A DNA stretch of 64,000 nucleotides from Ceriagrion tenellum (GCA_963169105.1 OY720633.1:39386795-39450794); one strand, 5' to 3'; counted from the first letter of the stretch, positions 36,501 through 43,780 are shown. Notes: generated from the letters alone by a model not told the origin. Numbers and translations: made by a program.

Positions 36501-38204
36501 GAAGTCTTAAACATGCTGTTTCTTTTGGTGGCACTGAAGTGCAGCTGCTTTGATTTTGGCTTCATTCTTAATGATCGTCTGCAAGGTGGATGGAGCGAGG
36601 ATGCTTCTAGGGGTGCAAGGTGGGCCCTGGACTCCTACAGATTAATTAACTCTGATAGCAGAGTTAACATGTTCCTGCTTCTTGGGTACCCCTGTGATTG
36701 CATACATAAACTTTTTAGGGAGCATGGCAACCAACTCCACTACCACGATAAGTTGTTACATGCAACAAACAAACGTGATTGACTGACCCAAGCACGGCAA
36801 GGCCAGGGCCTATAATGTGTGCTCTCAGTCTGTTCCAGCACAGGGGGAATGTAAGATCATCATCAAACTGAAAACTTGACTTAGCCTTGATATATGTAAC
36901 CCCAGAAATAGATACACAATAGTCATCAAGAAGCTGCTGCTAGTAAAACAATAAAATTAATGAATTAAATAGAATCAAGCAAAACTGCAGAAGTGTATTA
37001 CATTTAATCAACATGTTACAATGCATGTTCATTAGTTTCCACTGATGTGTTTCTTATATTTTAAGTGAAGTTAACTTGTATGTTCTAACTGGGGCAAAAG
37101 GCCTGCAATATTATATGGATTATAATATTTTCGTGGACTGCTATATTTAATTCCTTTCTTTCCTAACGTTCCTGATAAAAATTTTCACCCATTGATTCAA
37201 ATACGTAGAAACGAAATTTTATAGGCAACATTCAACATATACTGCTAGGAGCTTACTTGTTATGTGGCCATCATCTTCCCTCTTTATAAGGAATAGGGAA
37301 AAGTAATAAATGAGCTCAGGCGGCAGTTGAATTTGTCGGCAAACTTTCTGTAATAGTAAAGAGAAAATAAGAACCCTAATGATAATTTTAGATTATGCTC
37401 AATTACAATAAAGCAGGAAAAGGATTTCACAAAGAACCAATTAATCTATTGAAGAAGACAAACAAGTGTTTGTTCATTAGTGACATAAAGTAGTAATATA
37501 CACCATAACAGACATATACACAATAAAAACGTCACTTTTTTCTTTCCTCAATACAATCGAAGTTTATGTACATACCTCCAGTACTTCACTTGAGCATTCG
37601 TTTGAGTTAATCCGTAATGGTACCCTGAATCCATTCATCAGAAACACCTCCAATTCAACATCTTCACCTCCTTCCCAACTTCCAACAACTCTACATTCAA
37701 ACATTTTGCGAGTTTCATGCTGAGCACATAATAGGAACCCATTAAAGAGCTCGGAGAGGATAATATTACTATCTTGTCCAACTAAAAAATACGAGAAACA
37801 TTCATTATTGACACATCTCATGCAGAATTAACAAAACCATGCTATTTTAAATCAGTTAAATCCCACTATAATACCTAATTGAATGTACTTTTCAAGTTGA
37901 GCTCGTCTTTCCTCCAACTGATTTGGTGTCAGTGGAAGAATTTTCTTGGAAGGAAAATAAGGCAGCGTGTTTGTATTATATTCCCGCTTAAGTTGTTCAT
38001 GCAAATGGTGGAGCTGTCGGTACCTTAACGTGCAGTGAAAAGCACCATTGATGTGTAAATTGTATCCCTGAAAATAAATGTTTTTTAACTCCGTATCAAA
38101 TGTATACTGTCACAGTTTAACACAAATACTGTCATTTTTAATACCATGTACGTTGACCCACTATCATCACTGAATTCTTCAGTGTCAGGTATTGAAAAAT
38201 GCAT
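9326..38204 (-). CDS. SNX17: Sorting nexin 17, nine coding exons
   Basis: Endosomal adaptor that binds PI3P through a PX domain and NPxY/NxxY cargo tails through a FERM-like region, and recycles cargo with Retriever. Coding exons, in order: 38204-38145, 38067-37875, 37781-37576, 37347-37257, 33095-33011, 30680-30269, 25232-24936, 21347-21204, 9526-9326. All junctions are GT-AG and phases agree, giving 1689 nt and 562 aa. The PX domain covers about residues 1-110 (RYRQLHHLHEQLKREY); the FERM-like region covers about 125-450 (YYFSLFLIKRE, SYWDSAFDEDL, LSFEYLLSKDRLQWV); the C-terminus is AFEGIGDEDL, the tail that binds VPS26C/Retriever in vertebrates. Human SNX17 has 470 aa. The extra length here comes from a serine-rich insert in exon 7, an unusual exon 8 and a Ser/Pro-rich exon 9. 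Confidence 0.95.
9527..11159. other. SNX17 last intron, 3' part: no feature seen
   Basis: AT-rich intron sequence on the exon 9 side of the Tigger element. Short ORFs here look like chance. I see no repeat or RNA gene. Confidence 0.5.
11162..13309 (+). mobile_element. Tigger/pogo-type DNA transposon
   Basis: 2,148 bp, flanked by TA at 11160-11161 and 13310-13311. The 5' end begins CAGTAGAACCCGGATAAGAA and the 3' end is its inverted counterpart, ending CTTAACAGGGTTCTACTG. A second copy of the subterminal motif (CCCGGATAAGAAGTTCCCGC) lies about 100 bp inside the 5' end, at 11268-11290. The TA duplication, terminal repeat and transposase fix the superfamily (Tc1/mariner, pogo branch). It sits in the last intron of SNX17, opposite to the gene. 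Confidence 0.93.
11617..13160 (+). pseudogene. Tigger transposase, about four frameshifts
   Basis: The N-terminal part (11617-12138) carries the CENP-B-type helix-turn-helix region: ADRLGVDLNPSNGWLDRFKNR, then the ICGES segment. The DDE domain shows FNTDELGLF (first Asp), VILFIDNCPAHP (second Asp) and LQPMDQGVIKVLK (third Asp). The C-terminus is acidic (ESEEEDEDG). Coding changes frame near 12130, 12265, 12425 and 12830, so no active protein is made. All three catalytic Asp residues are still present. Confidence 0.88.
13497..13760 (+). repeat. Possible pogo-like MITE fragment
   Basis: The sequence starts TATAGTAGAAACTCGATTG, like a Tigger-family terminus but different from the element at 11162. 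It is followed by self-complementary CGAAAATA/AATTTTCG stretches. No matching right end is seen. It lies upstream of the copia insertion at 13974. Confidence 0.35.
13974..14198 (+). repeat. Copia 5' LTR
   Basis: Begins TGTCAATGTATCATG and ends TGATTTTTAATA. It carries a CCAATAAAGT stretch with a poly(A)-signal-like AATAAA near 14134. Confidence 0.95.
14199..14213 (+). other. Copia primer binding site (half tRNA-iMet)
   Basis: GGTTATGGGCCCAGA directly abuts the LTR. It is the complement of the anticodon-stem part of insect initiator Met tRNA (CTGGGCCCATAACC), i.e. the internal half-tRNA priming known for Drosophila copia. Confidence 0.85.
14296..18549 (+). pseudogene. Copia gag-pol polyprotein, one in-frame stop in RNase H
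   Basis: A single frame of 1,417 codons runs from ATG 14296 to TAA 18549, broken only by TAA at 18232-18234 (codon 1313). Order: Gag (LTTKNWVQWSTRMKAFL, residues 8-24); two CCHC zinc knuckles at about 218-231 and 245-258; aspartic protease WFLDSGCNAHM near 345; integrase HHCC zinc region near 505-535 and DDE core with FQSDNGTEY; reverse transcriptase from about 955, with YVDD near 1102; RNase H from about 1265. The stop falls right after the NNESEV segment of RNase H, at the conserved E-x-E region, and 103 further codons, including IFADNQGAIE, remain open after it. All other catalytic motifs are intact. Confidence 0.93.
18708..18933 (+). repeat. Copia 3' LTR
   Basis: Near-identical to the left LTR. 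The polypurine tract AATGAGGGGGAG lies at 18696-18707 and the target duplication TAAAC directly follows. Confidence 0.95.
20032..20221 (+). repeat. Direct duplication, copy 1
   Basis: About 190 bp, similar to 20491-20681. Shared landmarks are GGAAC-AAATAATATTT, GAGAAGGATTTT and GGCCAGCTACTGTCTTAACT, with roughly a fifth of positions changed. Confidence 0.8.
20491..20681 (+). repeat. Direct duplication, copy 2
   Basis: Partner of 20032-20221 in the same orientation, with 270 bp between the copies. No coding frame is shared. It is either an old segmental duplication or two copies of an unidentified repeat. Confidence 0.8.
21204..21347 (-). CDS. SNX17: SNX17 exon 8 (C-terminal region, diverged)
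   Basis: The 144-nt exon is phase 0 on both sides, with acceptor TTCTTCAG|GGTCTT and donor ATAT|GTAAGA. It encodes 48 residues, including SSLHLWSKGSEKGGKWSYMR. It sits where vertebrate SNX17 has a basic, low-conservation segment, so it is placed by splice sites, phase and position rather than by similarity. Confidence 0.78.
21348..23271. other. SNX17 intron 7, 3' part: no feature seen
   Basis: AT-rich intron sequence between exon 8 and the hAT remnant, with no recognised repeat or gene. Confidence 0.45.
23272..24890 (+). mobile_element. Decayed hAT transposon (ZBED5/GTF2IRD2-like), 3' truncated
   Basis: The left end, TAGTGGTTGGCAAATCATGG, followed by the ATGCGGCTCTTTGGCCCCTT stretch, is typical of this hAT group. 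A coding remnant starts at ATG 23648. No matching right terminal repeat was seen before exon 7 of SNX17, so it is probably 3' truncated. The right limit is approximate. Confidence 0.72.
23648..24800 (+). pseudogene. hAT transposase remnant
   Basis: The start MATKKKRRKTEDENREFKVEW is followed by a BED-like zinc-finger remnant with FCLFCQEKL. Family blocks DGEFIKSCFMTASKELFQDF, PLKGQTGG, STDSGKSMT and DLLLHNEVHWLSRGN follow in changing frames with many stops. This order matches ZBED5 and GTF2IRD2-like hAT transposases. It is far from functional. Confidence 0.75.
24936..25232 (-). CDS. SNX17: SNX17 exon 7 (F3, serine-rich insert)
   Basis: The 297-nt exon has acceptor TTCCCAG|AACAAG and donor TTTG|GTGAGT, phase 0 both sides. 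A Ser/Pro/Thr-rich stretch at about residues 358-378 precedes FELSFEYLLSKDRLQWVTVT and ILMSICLRDVVDELLLKRNG, which match the F3 end of SNX17. Confidence 0.96.
25233..27499. other. SNX17 intron 6: mostly unrecognised sequence
   Basis: No gene is supported. Near 27066-27128 two imperfect tandem copies of TTGACAACTGGTA occur. 26730-26880 resembles degraded LINE sequence, but I cannot assign it. Confidence 0.35.
27500..29470 (+). mobile_element. LINE (non-LTR retrotransposon), 5' truncated
   Basis: Plus-strand coding remnants run from a linker region (ESWWNEELESLKQAKQELYKK near 27560-27638) through reverse transcriptase to the usual C-terminal SWRSRIAKAMAERNLKEGDW near 29352-29411. Stops and frameshifts interrupt it. 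The element lies in SNX17 intron 6, antisense to the gene. The exact ends are not determined, and I do not name the clade. Confidence 0.75.
28248..28991 (+). pseudogene. LINE reverse transcriptase domain
   Basis: A 247-codon open stretch holds successive RT motifs: SEEQSGFRAGHSTIDN, FIFIDITKAYDSI, RLRQGCSLSPSLFRIYLDG, the catalytic YADD in TLHYADDQVILA, and INMQKTKYM with YDFLGIKI. The thumb and C-terminal region continue in other frames to about 29449, so the protein is not complete. Confidence 0.88.
29475..30268. other. SNX17 intron 6, between LINE and exon 6
   Basis: No gene seen. A short stretch near 30090-30115 (CAATGCCTAGGCATCATCTT) contains the palindrome GCCTAGGC and looks like the end of an old repeat. 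Confidence 0.3.
30269..30680 (-). CDS. SNX17: SNX17 exon 6 (F2 and start of F3)
   Basis: The 412-nt exon has acceptor ATTTAG|CTACTG and donor CAT|GTATGT. It encodes about residues 212-349, with RVGLNLLYVQTVADVERG, KKEYLDAARRNLHRYGFVHF, and EGVFKVTRMKCWRIT, each close to vertebrate SNX17. Confidence 0.96.
30880..31812 (+). mobile_element. LINE 3' end (CR1/Jockey-like) with TTA tail
   Basis: The C-terminal reverse transcriptase region is readable (KISDGLDW, HPHISHGIMFWGNS, FSAQKQAITAIYQV, ILTLPFIYILACACF), ending at TAA near 31569. A 3' UTR follows and closes in a (TTA)n run at 31796-31811 after GAAATAAATT, the usual tail of CR1/Jockey-type LINEs. It is 5' truncated and lies in SNX17 intron 5. 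Confidence 0.8.
31018..31569 (+). pseudogene. LINE RT C-terminal fragment
   Basis: The 183-codon open frame corresponds only to the thumb and C-terminal domain of the LINE ORF2. No fingers or palm motifs precede it in the window. Confidence 0.75.
31829..32029 (-). other. Unrecognised minus-strand ORF, 66 aa
   Basis: The open frame contains VNKTQSHYLGMPFRESMDIR and looks protein-like. I do not recognise it. SNX17 exons already splice in phase without it. It may be a fragment of a mobile element or a processed pseudogene, wedged between two LINE remnants. Confidence 0.2.
32198..32332 (+). repeat. LINE 3' coding tail, copy 1
   Basis: It encodes the basic LINE C-terminal pattern VPRGRPRNKFMDR ... 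LRELALDREGWRA. It is closely similar to 35661-35783. Confidence 0.75.
33011..33095 (-). CDS. SNX17: SNX17 exon 5 (F1/F2 link)
   Basis: The 85-nt exon has acceptor ATTACAG|TTCTCA and donor AAAAG|GTATTT. It encodes LRKLQDFESPYISQKS and RIVLRK, matching the vertebrate VRKLQEFELPYVS and KIVLRKS. It is entered in phase 1 and left in phase 2, fitting both neighbours. Confidence 0.94.
33096..35660. other. SNX17 intron 4 sequence: nothing firm
   Basis: AT-rich. A possible old tRNA-type SINE piece on the minus strand near 33940-34020 has a TTAGCGCATACGCC box and a degenerate B-box-like GGTTTGAAAC; this is weak. Confidence 0.3.
35661..35783 (+). repeat. LINE 3' coding tail, copy 2
   Basis: Same family and orientation as 32198-32332, with the shared block AGAGGAAGACCCAGGAATAA. 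Both are isolated tails, as expected for strong 5' truncation. Confidence 0.75.
36210..36430 (-). pseudogene. Tigger/CENP-B-like DNA-binding domain fragment
   Basis: Minus-strand translation gives AKDLAEEQGVMGFTALNGWL, then DRIRKKK and an AGESADVPEET segment. This is the second helix-turn-helix and linker of a CENPB/Tigger transposase. No DDE domain follows. It is a different subfamily from the element at 11162 and lies in SNX17 intron 4. Confidence 0.65.
36435..37256. other. SNX17 intron 4, 5' part: unrecognised open frames
   Basis: A plus-strand frame at 36435-36782 and a long minus-strand frame without ATG over 36730-36955 are open, but neither matches a family I know. The minus frame was tested as an SNX17 exon and fails on phase. 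Confidence 0.25.
37257..37347 (-). CDS. SNX17: SNX17 exon 4 (F1)
   Basis: The 91-nt exon has acceptor TTACAG|AAAGTT and donor ACAA|GTAAGC, ending in phase 1. It encodes LPPELIYYFSLFLIKREDDG, matching the vertebrate DDLIGYFSLFLV region. Confidence 0.94.
37576..37781 (-). CDS. SNX17: SNX17 exon 3 (end of PX, start of FERM-like F1)
   Basis: The acceptor is TTTTTAG|TTGGAC and the donor GGAG|GTATGT; it ends in phase 0. It encodes about residues 85-153, with FNGFLLCAQHETR and then VELEVFLMNGFRV, matching the PX end and F1 beta strands. Confidence 0.94.
37875..38067 (-). CDS. SNX17: SNX17 exon 2 (PX domain)
   Basis: The acceptor is TTTTCAG|GGATAC and the donor TTAG|GTATTA; it ends in phase 1. It encodes about residues 21-84, including the PX segments YNLHINGAFHCTLRYRQL and PYFPSKKILPLTPNQLEERR. 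Confidence 0.95.
38145..38204 (-). CDS. SNX17: SNX17 exon 1, coding part
   Basis: Twenty codons, starting MHFSIPDTEEFSDDSGSTYM, as in vertebrate SNX17. The donor is ATG|GTATTA and the phase is 0. The 5' UTR extends upstream by an unknown length. Confidence 0.93.
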
Positions 38205-38403
38205 TGTTTACAATGTTATACTCCCATTTAAAGTATTGTAGATAGCACACTTCTTAATATCAGAAAGGTTTGGCAATCACAAGCAACAAACGAATAGAAT
38301 TACTGAAGAGGTATTAACCAATGAGTCACCCGATAAAATATCTCTCACAATTAACACAACGATAAACCAGCAATAACTATAATCCAATCTCAATCTGACG
38401 ACA

Positions 38404-38889
38404 TCATTTGTCGTTTCTTTTGTTTCCAAGGGAAATTGAACTTATCGCACGGGCGCTGTCTCTTGTTCCAACAACCACACAAAAGGGATGGGAGTTATGA
38501 CAATTTTGTAAGTAAGCGTAGGCAGGGGAGTCGGCATGGGAGGCGGGTTGCTCAAATAGATGAGCATAAGGGTAATAAATTCCTTTGAGAATGGAGCTGA
38601 CAGATAATGAATGGTTAGTTTTATCGGTAAATATGTGCTTTGCAGGTATCAAGGTAAAATTTCCCCCATCGAAAAAATAGCCTTTTTTCAAGAAATTTTT
38701 TAAGGAGTACAGTAAAGGATGGCTATAGGTGGTTAGGGAGCGGAATAATAACGAGAAATGGGCAGTATCCGCGTTGCACAAATCTACCGTATGTATTTTA
38801 AAATTGATAAAAACGATTGACATAGTAGTCCAAAGCCATTCTCTTTCTCTGTATTGTTCTCCATGAGTGACCATTCCTTTTCTGGTCAA
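38404..38889 (-). other. Unrecognised 161-aa ORF upstream of SNX17
   Basis: The ORF starts 685 bp upstream of the SNX17 start codon on the same strand. The residues show no motif I know (it contains KKGYFFDGGNFTLIPAK). It could overlap the SNX17 promoter or a 5' UTR exon, be a mobile-element remnant, or be chance. Confidence 0.2.
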
Positions 38890-40133
38890 CCAAATGACTT
38901 TTGTGTTTCATCTTATGCATACATTAAGGACCAGTAGTGACGAACAAAAACATGTAAGCCTTTTTGAAAATTTAAATATCAGCGTGCTGCGATGGTTTCT
39001 CATCTGGACTGCATCTCTGAGTCTTTGATCCCAAGAAAGCCACGCTCCAAGAACTTTGGAGAAACAAGTTTTCATTGATGGCCCAGGTTAATACTTACAA
39101 CTTTTTTCTTCTGAGCTAATAGTTATGTTTGGACACAGTATCATCTTATTCCTCACGGATGATAAGTCTGTTACCTTGATCATTTGGTTGCCATTACTCT
39201 TACCTCCTCCAGGATTGTGGTGGTACACGTGTAGAGCCGCTCACAACTTTTCGTGCCAAGCCCCACAGTGATGTAGGAAATATGAAAACACTATATTCTC
39301 TGACATATCTTGTGTTCATAGGCATGGTCCTGTGTACTAAGCTTAGTAGTAAAATGGCAGAGCTGATACCACAAGATCGGCATTGCTTATATGGTCTCCA
39401 CCACTTTATAGATCCAGGAATCAATTGGATCGAGGTTTCAGAGAACTATTTTTTCTTTGAGTAAATTGCAAACATATTAAAAGAGTCCACACTGTTTATG
39501 TCTAATTTCTTGACATTAAAACTCATGCTATTTTTGAATCATTCGTTGCTGAAGATGTTAAGTAATAATGCTGCAATCAATATGTAGCATTTTTCAAATT
39601 ATCTCTTTATAATATTTTGTAGCTGTTGACCTTGCTCTTCATGACACATCTTCACAGCATCATGAAGAGAAACACAATGGTTAATCAAGTGAATGATCTT
39701 TACATTAAAAATCATTCACTTAATTCAAAATATATCATTCATTCTCAGCTAATTTACCAACTCGTTGCACAATGCGAAGGTTTTCGCAGAGCTGTGATAA
39801 TAAGGGCAGCATTCTTCAGGGGTTTTTCACCGTGTTGGGCTATATAATTATGAGGCTGCCTAACATCAGCTGCTACTTACCAAAGAATAGCTGTAAGAAT
39901 GAGTTCATATGTTGGAACACCTAAATAACTTAAAAACAATCCAAACTATATCATCTGAAATTGTTTGCTGCTTACTTTCATTGAAGATATTTTCCTAAAA
40001 CATTGACGAAAGAGCTTGATTTAGTGGGATCACTTCATTCCAAGTGGTTCACCTTGGTAACTCGACCATACTAGAACAACTTCAATTTTTAGAATCAACA
40101 GCCCCAGTTTTAGAAGACATCTTTTGTTTCTTG
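38890..40133. other. Intergenic, no supported gene
   Basis: Between SNX17 and the MITE at 40137. Short open frames exist near 39200-39464 on both strands, without recognisable motifs. Confidence 0.35.
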
Positions 40134-40136
40134 TTA

Positions 40137-40514
40137 AGCCTGAATCACATGATCATTTTTTCCATCCCTTGTAAGGGATAGCTCCAATGATAGCTCGAAA
40201 ATGATCGTGTGACGCGACAAAGTCAGGGATGGCTCCAGCGATAGGAATCCCTATCCCTTTTTCTGTCCCTGAGGCACGCTCCAATCCATTTAGCCAATCA
40301 GAGTGCTCAGTCGCAAAGGGTGATTCTAATGCCACGTTCAGCTTTCAATGGACTGAGAGTATTAAACATATAGAAATGATGCGAAAAGGGATGGAAAAAG
40401 GGACAGCCAAAATGACCATGTGATTCAGAAAATTATTGCTCAAGCCATCATTATCATGGTCCCTGAAAAGCTATCATTCAGAGGGACAGAAAAATTGATC
40501 GTGTGATTCAGGCT
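40137..40514. mobile_element. PIF/Harbinger-type MITE
   Basis: 378 bp, starting AGCCTGAATCACATGATCA and ending in its inverted counterpart TGATCGTGTGATTCAGGCT. The flanking target duplication is TTA at 40134-40136 and 40515-40517, as expected for Harbinger. Further copies of the AATGATCGTGTGA motif lie inside at about 40200 and 40412. There is no transposase. Confidence 0.82.
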
Positions 40515-40517
40515 TTA

Positions 40518-42480
40518 CAGTATGGCAGCCATCTTTCAATCACAGCAAAGAGCATTATCTGTACTTGCAAGCACTGGAAATAATTTCTTTTTCTCGGTAG
40601 TGGTCAGTTCTAAGGCAGTGAAGTAAAACTTGTTATGTCATTTATTTCAAAACTGTTTTATATGCCTAATAACCTGAAATTACTCTTCTTGGTTGATGCA
40701 TAATTTTATTACCAAAATGAGGAGTGGTAATCACAAAAATATTCCAGATTTTGTGTGGAGACAGTTTGACACACTTCATATTTGAGCAATAAGTACCCTT
40801 ACATCAGTGCTAACCATCGAGATAATTGGCAGTTGGGAGCTGGCATACATTTATTTTTACAGTGGTGTAAAAATAAATGTATGCAATTGTAACTTGATTT
40901 TTTTAAATTTTCAAAGTACATTGTCTATCATGGGCATACGTTAAAAATTTTGAAATAAATTGGAAATACCTAACTGCAAAGTATGTACCTAATATAAAAA
41001 GTTTCAGTTGGTGACTAATCTGGTTTCAACATTACACCCGTATAAAAGATTTTTAAAAAGTTATGTGCTCTACATCAACCATTTCCAGACTTCATTTGTC
41101 CCATTGGGGAAGCTATTCGAAATGCATCAATTACACATTATAATGTCATGCAGAAGCGCCAGGTATAGTTACATCCACAATTTTGAGATTAAACTCATTA
41201 GAGATTCATGACAGTCACAAAGAAGTGGGAAATTGATTTCAAAGTTTATGGCTGAAACACCTGTAAATGGTTGAACTAATTATTGGATGATAACCAGAAA
41301 AATAAAAATTGCTTCTGTCAAAACATAAGATATTGACGGTAAGTCTTATAAAAAATGGTCAAGCTACCAACACACCTAGTGCGGATTGAGCCTGTGGTCA
41401 AATGTCTGGTAGAAGTGTTCAAACAAAGAAGCTAGGAATAACTAAAACTTGTGGAGCTAAATGTGTTTTATGGTCTCACTAATAATGAATCATGACCAAC
41501 ACAGGTTGATTAATTGAAAAATGGCAATATTGCCAGTTTCCAGAATATTGGAGAAGTATGACAACGGAGGGGAATAAATAATACTCCATAGAAAAGATGA
41601 AGGAATGGATCATAAGCCACCATGCAGTTTATTTGTGCTTGCCTTTCACATTATAAAAGCAAAGTTGCTCTGAGTCATTTGGGAGGGCAGTTATTTCTTG
41701 GGGCCCCCTCCCCTATTTCCTGTATTCCATAAAAGTGGGAGCTTGAGGCAAAGTGCCGCAGCTGCCCCCTCCCTATGAAACCCAGGAAAAGAGCTTGAAT
41801 TGGGTATCAGCAGGAAGGCTAATTGACGAAAAAAACCTTGTAAATCCTGTTTCTGACAAAACCTTTCTCCTTCCAACACATATTTTAAAAGGAATAGTGA
41901 ACTTTTTCCGGATGCACTTACAAATCAATAAAACCAGAATTAAGCTGGAGAGAGAGATCTAATCTATTCCTGTTGAGGAATCACTATTGGGGAAATATAA
42001 AAATTATCCAATACAAAGGAAATCCAGGTATGTGCCAAGGCACATTCACACAGTTAACTTTGAACCATCACCGTATTGAACACAGTTCTACTCAGGGCCC
42101 ACCCCATCCAACAAGTTCAAGATTTCAGTTCTCACCAAGGAGTAGAATGCGAGCTTTCGCAATTCTCTAATGTAAGACCCACAATGGCCTTAAGATGTGG
42201 CCTTTGGTGGGCCCCGTCTTTCGTTGCTCATCCTCTTTTATGTTTTACTTATGGGGAGAACCGACACCGTCCACACACACTGTCCCCACCCGAGAGAAAA
42301 ACATACTAGACTGTCAATACACATGATCTTCATACTATCGAGAAGTATCTCACGGTATGTGATCACTCCAAACTACTAACAAATCATCTCGCTCATCGTG
42401 ATTTTAAGCTAATTCGCAATGACCACTCAAGAAGTACCTAACATACTGGCAGAAAATACCCTATATATATATATATAAAT
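40518..42480. other. Intergenic, no supported gene
   Basis: No coding region or RNA gene recognised. A TA microsatellite lies at 42463-42477. The 3' flank of UQCRB begins at the right end. Confidence 0.4.
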
Positions 42481-42623
42481 AGGACCCCTGAGGGAAAGTC
42501 AAAACACAGGTTATAAGAGGATTTATTTACAACATGAGGGTAAGTATTACAATAAATTTATTCTAACCTCGTACTCTGCGCAACACCATTGTTTATCTAC
42601 ATGGCAAAAATTATAACTAAACG

Positions 42624-42701
42624 TCAATTCTTATTCCACAGCTCCCGTTCTTCGCGTTCCCTCTCCACTTCTTCGAGGTACGGGGTGAGGTACCGATTAT
42701 C
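42624..42701 (-). CDS. UQCRB: UQCRB exon 4
   Basis: Acceptor TTTGTAG|GATAAT, TGA at 42626-42624. Encodes RYLTPYLEEVEREREEREL and the short basic end. Confidence 0.95.
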   Translation of the reverse strand, partial: DNRYLTPYLEEVEREREERELWNKN

Positions 42702-43227
42702 CTACAAAACAAATTTATCGAACATTTTAAATCATCTCAGGAAACGCATAACCGCTAGCTAGTGATTCATAAATGTTAGTGACTTATTTACCTCTTCAAA
42801 TTTAGTCCATTGCTCTTTAGGAAGGATATCTTTGGTCAGAGACAGGTGCAGTGCTCTTTGAATACGGAAATTTCTTTCATCCAATACCTTCGGCGGCAGT
42901 CTTCGCAGCGCTTCCTTCACATCCTCAGTTTCGTCGATGCAGTCATCATGATGTAATCCTAAATTTTCAAGTAGATGCGTCTATACGCTTAAGGTAAAGC
43001 GGCAAAACAACATATATAGAGCGAAACTTACCGTATTTATTGAAACCAGAGAGGTTATATGCCCATTTCCTTAGAGCGGGAAATTGGCCTAGAATGTTAA
43101 TATTGAGACGTAAATTGATCGTCTGTATACATAGAAATTATTATCATCTAATTCAAATAAACAGGGAATAAGAAAGATTTACGAAACACTTACGAAAGAA
43201 TCCAGTCGCTGATTTACTTGCAGCCAT
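42624..43227 (-). CDS. UQCRB: Cytochrome b-c1 complex subunit 7 (QCR7), four coding exons
   Basis: Matrix-side subunit of respiratory complex III, needed for its assembly around cytochrome b. Coding exons: 43227-43194, 43088-43032, 42958-42792, 42701-42624. All junctions are GT-AG and phases fit, giving 336 nt and 111 aa, the same length as human UQCRB. Recognisable blocks are RKWAYNLSGFNKYGLHHDDC, DVKEALRRLPPKVLDERNFR, PKEQWTKFEE and LTPYLEEVEREREERELW. There is no cleavable presequence, as usual for this protein. AATAAA signals on the minus strand lie 60-100 bp past the stop, near 42523 and 42556. A cluster of CGAT motifs lies just upstream. Confidence 0.95.
42792..42958 (-). CDS. UQCRB: UQCRB exon 3
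   Basis: Acceptor ATTTAG|GATTAC, donor AAGAG|GTAAAT. Encodes the conserved EDVKEALRRLPP and RIQRALHLSLTKDILPKEQW region. Confidence 0.95.
43032..43088 (-). CDS. UQCRB: UQCRB exon 2
   Basis: Acceptor TTCTAG|GCCAAT, donor ATACG|GTAAGT. Encodes FPALRKWAYNLSGFNKY. Confidence 0.94.
43194..43227 (-). CDS. UQCRB: UQCRB exon 1, coding part
   Basis: Encodes MAASKSATGFF; donor TTTC|GTAAGT, phase 1. Confidence 0.92.
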
Positions 43228-43253
43228 CTTTAAAATAGATCGCCAAGAATCTC

Positions 43254-43340
43254 TTTCGATTGTGCCTGTTCTATCGAAAATGTCGATAATTAGCATTGTT
43301 TCGATAGTTGCTCTTTTCGATCACTATGAAAAACATCGAC
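43254..43340. promoter_or_regulatory. CGAT-motif cluster in the UQCRB promoter
   Basis: Six CGAT cores lie within 87 bp, 27-113 bp upstream of the UQCRB start: TTTCGAT (43254), TATCGAAA (43272), GTCGATA (43282), TTTCGATAG (43299), TTTCGATC (43315) and CATCGAC (43334). They resemble half or near-full copies of the DRE (TATCGATA) bound by DREF/BEAF-type factors in insect housekeeping promoters. No perfect TATCGATA is present. Confidence 0.5.
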
Positions 43341-43474
43341 ATTAGTCTGTTGGCGCGATTATATGAAAACATGGAAAAGAAAAGTCGTGTATAAACCTTG
43401 TTGAGTCGTTCAGAATGGAGAGAGGAAGCATCCTGTGTATTCAAAACATATTATTTCTTATGTGAGAGGTAAAA

Positions 43475-43703
43475 TATGTAATAGAATGTTATGTTCTTTA
43501 CGTTCTAAAAGAACTTTCTCACTGACTCTAAAAGTTTTAACTTCAGTTTATTTCAGTCAGATAATCTCAAGGCAAAATGGCAACAATTGACATGTTTTTC
43601 ATAGAGAAGATTAGACAACTTGTAGTTATGTTTTAAAAAATTTGAGGTGATGGAAGCAACAAGTTCAAAATATAAAATGTTAAATTGCAATCTCAACATA
43701 TGT
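43475..43703 (-). mobile_element. Solo LTR of copia family B with target duplication
   Basis: LTR 43480-43698 (219 bp), flanked by perfect 5-bp duplications TATGT at 43475-43479 and 43699-43703. It is homologous to the LTR at 7324-7541 over its whole length. On the minus strand it begins TGTTGAGATTGC. A solo LTR with intact target duplication is the product of LTR-LTR recombination. It sits about 250 bp upstream of the UQCRB start codon. Confidence 0.88.
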
Positions 43704-43780
43704 TTATATCAATTCTCAGAATTCCTGGATAAGTCGACTCCGGACAAAAGGGTTCACAACCAAGTGACGATGAGGCAGGC

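Noticed and set aside
36730..36955. Long minus-strand frame without ATG, first tested as the missing SNX17 exon 5
   Set aside because: Joining it to the phase-1 donor at 37257 gives a stop within a few codons, and its sequence does not match SNX17. The exon at 33011-33095 fits in sequence and phase.
42463..42477. TA microsatellite as a possible element end
   Set aside because: It is a simple repeat with no terminal repeats or target duplication around it.
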